In this document: in pieces, positions 63,258 through 64,000 of the stretch
Layout: every line of letters starts with the position of its first letter
Numbering within the stretch: position 1 is the first letter of the stretch
Origin: Candidatus Saccharimonadota bacterium
GTDB taxonomy: Bacteria > Patescibacteriota > Saccharimonadia > Saccharimonadales > Saccharimonadaceae
Assembly (NCBI GenBank): GCA_017513905.1
Contig: JAFWMR010000010.1
Span: 1-64,000 of the forward strand
Direction of reading: 5' to 3'
Length of the DNA stretch: 64,000 nt
The notes under the pieces: generated by a model
What the model was told of the DNA's origin: nothing
Seen by the model: the letters and a program-made list of their open reading frames with translations, nothing else
The model's database searches: none
Made by a program: the position numbers and the translations under genes

Positions 63258-64000
63258 CTAATTATTTTTGAACCGCTCAAATTGTTCTTTTGAAAGATTA
63301 TCAGAAACAATTCTCCATGAAGAGACAACGTTAAATCCTTCTTGAATCAAATACGCTAACACTCTATCAAAAACAACTGGGGCCTTTATTCCAGTCTCCG
63401 TAACAAATTTATCACTCGTGTAGCACGGGACGCCAAAGCAAGGAGCGCCTGCGAGGCTAGGTTTTTCCAACTTCACAGGCATAAAATTAGATAGCCTCGA
63501 ATCAATCCAACGGCTTTCCGTCACGTATATTTCCGTTCTAACGGGAATTATATTCGAACCAACAGGGCCAAAAACCATAATAGGAACCCGGCTAATAATA
63601 TAAGCAAGATGCTCTTCTTCAACCTCCGATAATGCATCCGGATCAATTTTAATAACTTGATATCTATCACTAAACTTCTTCAATGCCATCTCATACCCTT
63701 TTTTACTAGCGCCAAAAATTATCAAACGTCGTGGTTCGAGTCTTTGTTTATTGAACTCCGTCTGAACTCTATAAAATATGTCTTGAGTAGCAGTAACTTT
63801 CTCAATTTTTTCGACAAAATCTTCAAACTCTGGATTCTTGAAATACATAGTCTTAACAGCATAACCACCATGAGAGTATTTTTCTCTAAGATGTATACGA
63901 ACTTGTTCAATAACTTCCTCTTCAGACCAATCGGGGTGAAGACTCTTTTCATAATCATAGGCACGGCCAAGAGGTTCGGCAATATTCGTAGACCGATCCG
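63258..64000 (-). CDS. Unknown protein, N terminus cut off by the window edge
   Basis: The reading frame stays open from the ATG at 63848 up to the window edge, adding at least 50 residues that look coding (for example EPLGRAYDYEKSLHPDW and VIEQVRIHLREKYSHGGY), so the true start lies outside the window. The visible 247 residues are alpha/beta with PRRLIIFGASKKGYEMALKKF, resembling a nucleotide-binding turn. No family was recognised. It is convergent with the YgjV-like gene. Confidence 0.7.
   Translation of the reverse strand, partial: DRSTNIAEPLGRAYDYEKSLHPDWSEEEVIEQVRIHLREKYSHGGYAVKTMYFKNPEFEDFVEKIEKVTATQDIFYRVQTEFNKQRLEPRRLIIFGASKKGYEMALKKFSDRYQVIKIDPDALSEVEEEHLAYIISRVPIMVFGPVGSNIIPVRTEIYVTESRWIDSRLSNFMPVKLEKPSLAGAPCFGVPCYTSDKFVTETGIKAPVVFDRVLAYLIQEGFNVVSSWRIVSDNLSKEQFERFKNN

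Overview
The window looks like a chromosome segment of a reduced-genome bacterium of the Candidate Phyla Radiation, most likely a Saccharibacterium (TM7). This placement is an inference from gene content, not from a phylogeny. Supporting signs are the absence of rpmD (L30) between S5 and L15, adk and map missing between secY and infA, a sortase inside the ribosomal operon, prepilin-like and InlB/Fib-succ surface proteins, many short unknown membrane proteins, and UGA used as a normal stop codon, which argues against Gracilibacteria and Absconditabacteria.

Layout. 1-2 kb: end of an unknown operon, then rpsL-rpsG with their own promoter and terminator. 2-12 kb: gap-rpiB-rpe-PfkB kinase-LOG protein, a cysteine desulfurase and Fe-S scaffold pair, gpsA, and a UvrD-type helicase-nuclease. 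12-16 kb: a 58-aa gene, a Dus enzyme, an acidic Cys-rich orphan, a small membrane protein, rplJ-rplL and rlmH. 16-23 kb: dnaX-dnaB, a polytopic membrane protein, YbaB, recR and an AlkD-like protein. 23-27 kb (minus strand): a GIY-YIG/DUF2075 protein, rmuC and an orphan. 27-35 kb: DHH phosphoesterase, cysS, small membrane proteins, queA-tgt-queH and an AI-2E family transporter. 35-42 kb: a two-component system, a strongly structured GC-rich RNA-like element, a glutaredoxin, lepB, an HtrA protease and prfA-prmC. 42-48 kb: two large surface proteins and an orphan gene with a long structured leader. 48-53 kb: tRNA-Val(CAC), a DUF3137 protein, a Cys-free L31, rpsB-tsf and orphan genes. 53-62 kb: L6-L18-S5-L15-SecY, sortase, IF1-L36-S13-S11-S4-RpoA-L17-L13-S9. 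62-64 kb: an unknown helical protein, a YgjV-like membrane protein and a truncated unknown gene.

Two expression styles stand out. At least 18 genes, mostly housekeeping, have an extended -10 box (usually TGnTATAAT) ending only 6-10 bases before the start codon, so their mRNAs should be leaderless or nearly so. A second set of mostly short, unrecognised genes (near 12.0, 14.0, 14.2, 29.4, 34.3, 37.8, 47.8, 50.4, 52.4 and 52.8 kb) has 5' leaders, often with hairpins, a strong GGAGG or GGGAGGG ribosome-binding site, in most cases a full -35/-10 promoter with 16-17 bp spacing, and often its own terminator. These look like independently controlled orphan genes.

Other themes are loss of zinc-binding cysteines in DnaX, RecR, L31 and L36 while catalytic zinc sites in CysS and Tgt persist; a broken spc operon that restarts at L6; queuosine genes suited to salvage; and several structured RNAs without an obvious known family. 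No rRNA, insertion sequence or CRISPR array was seen.
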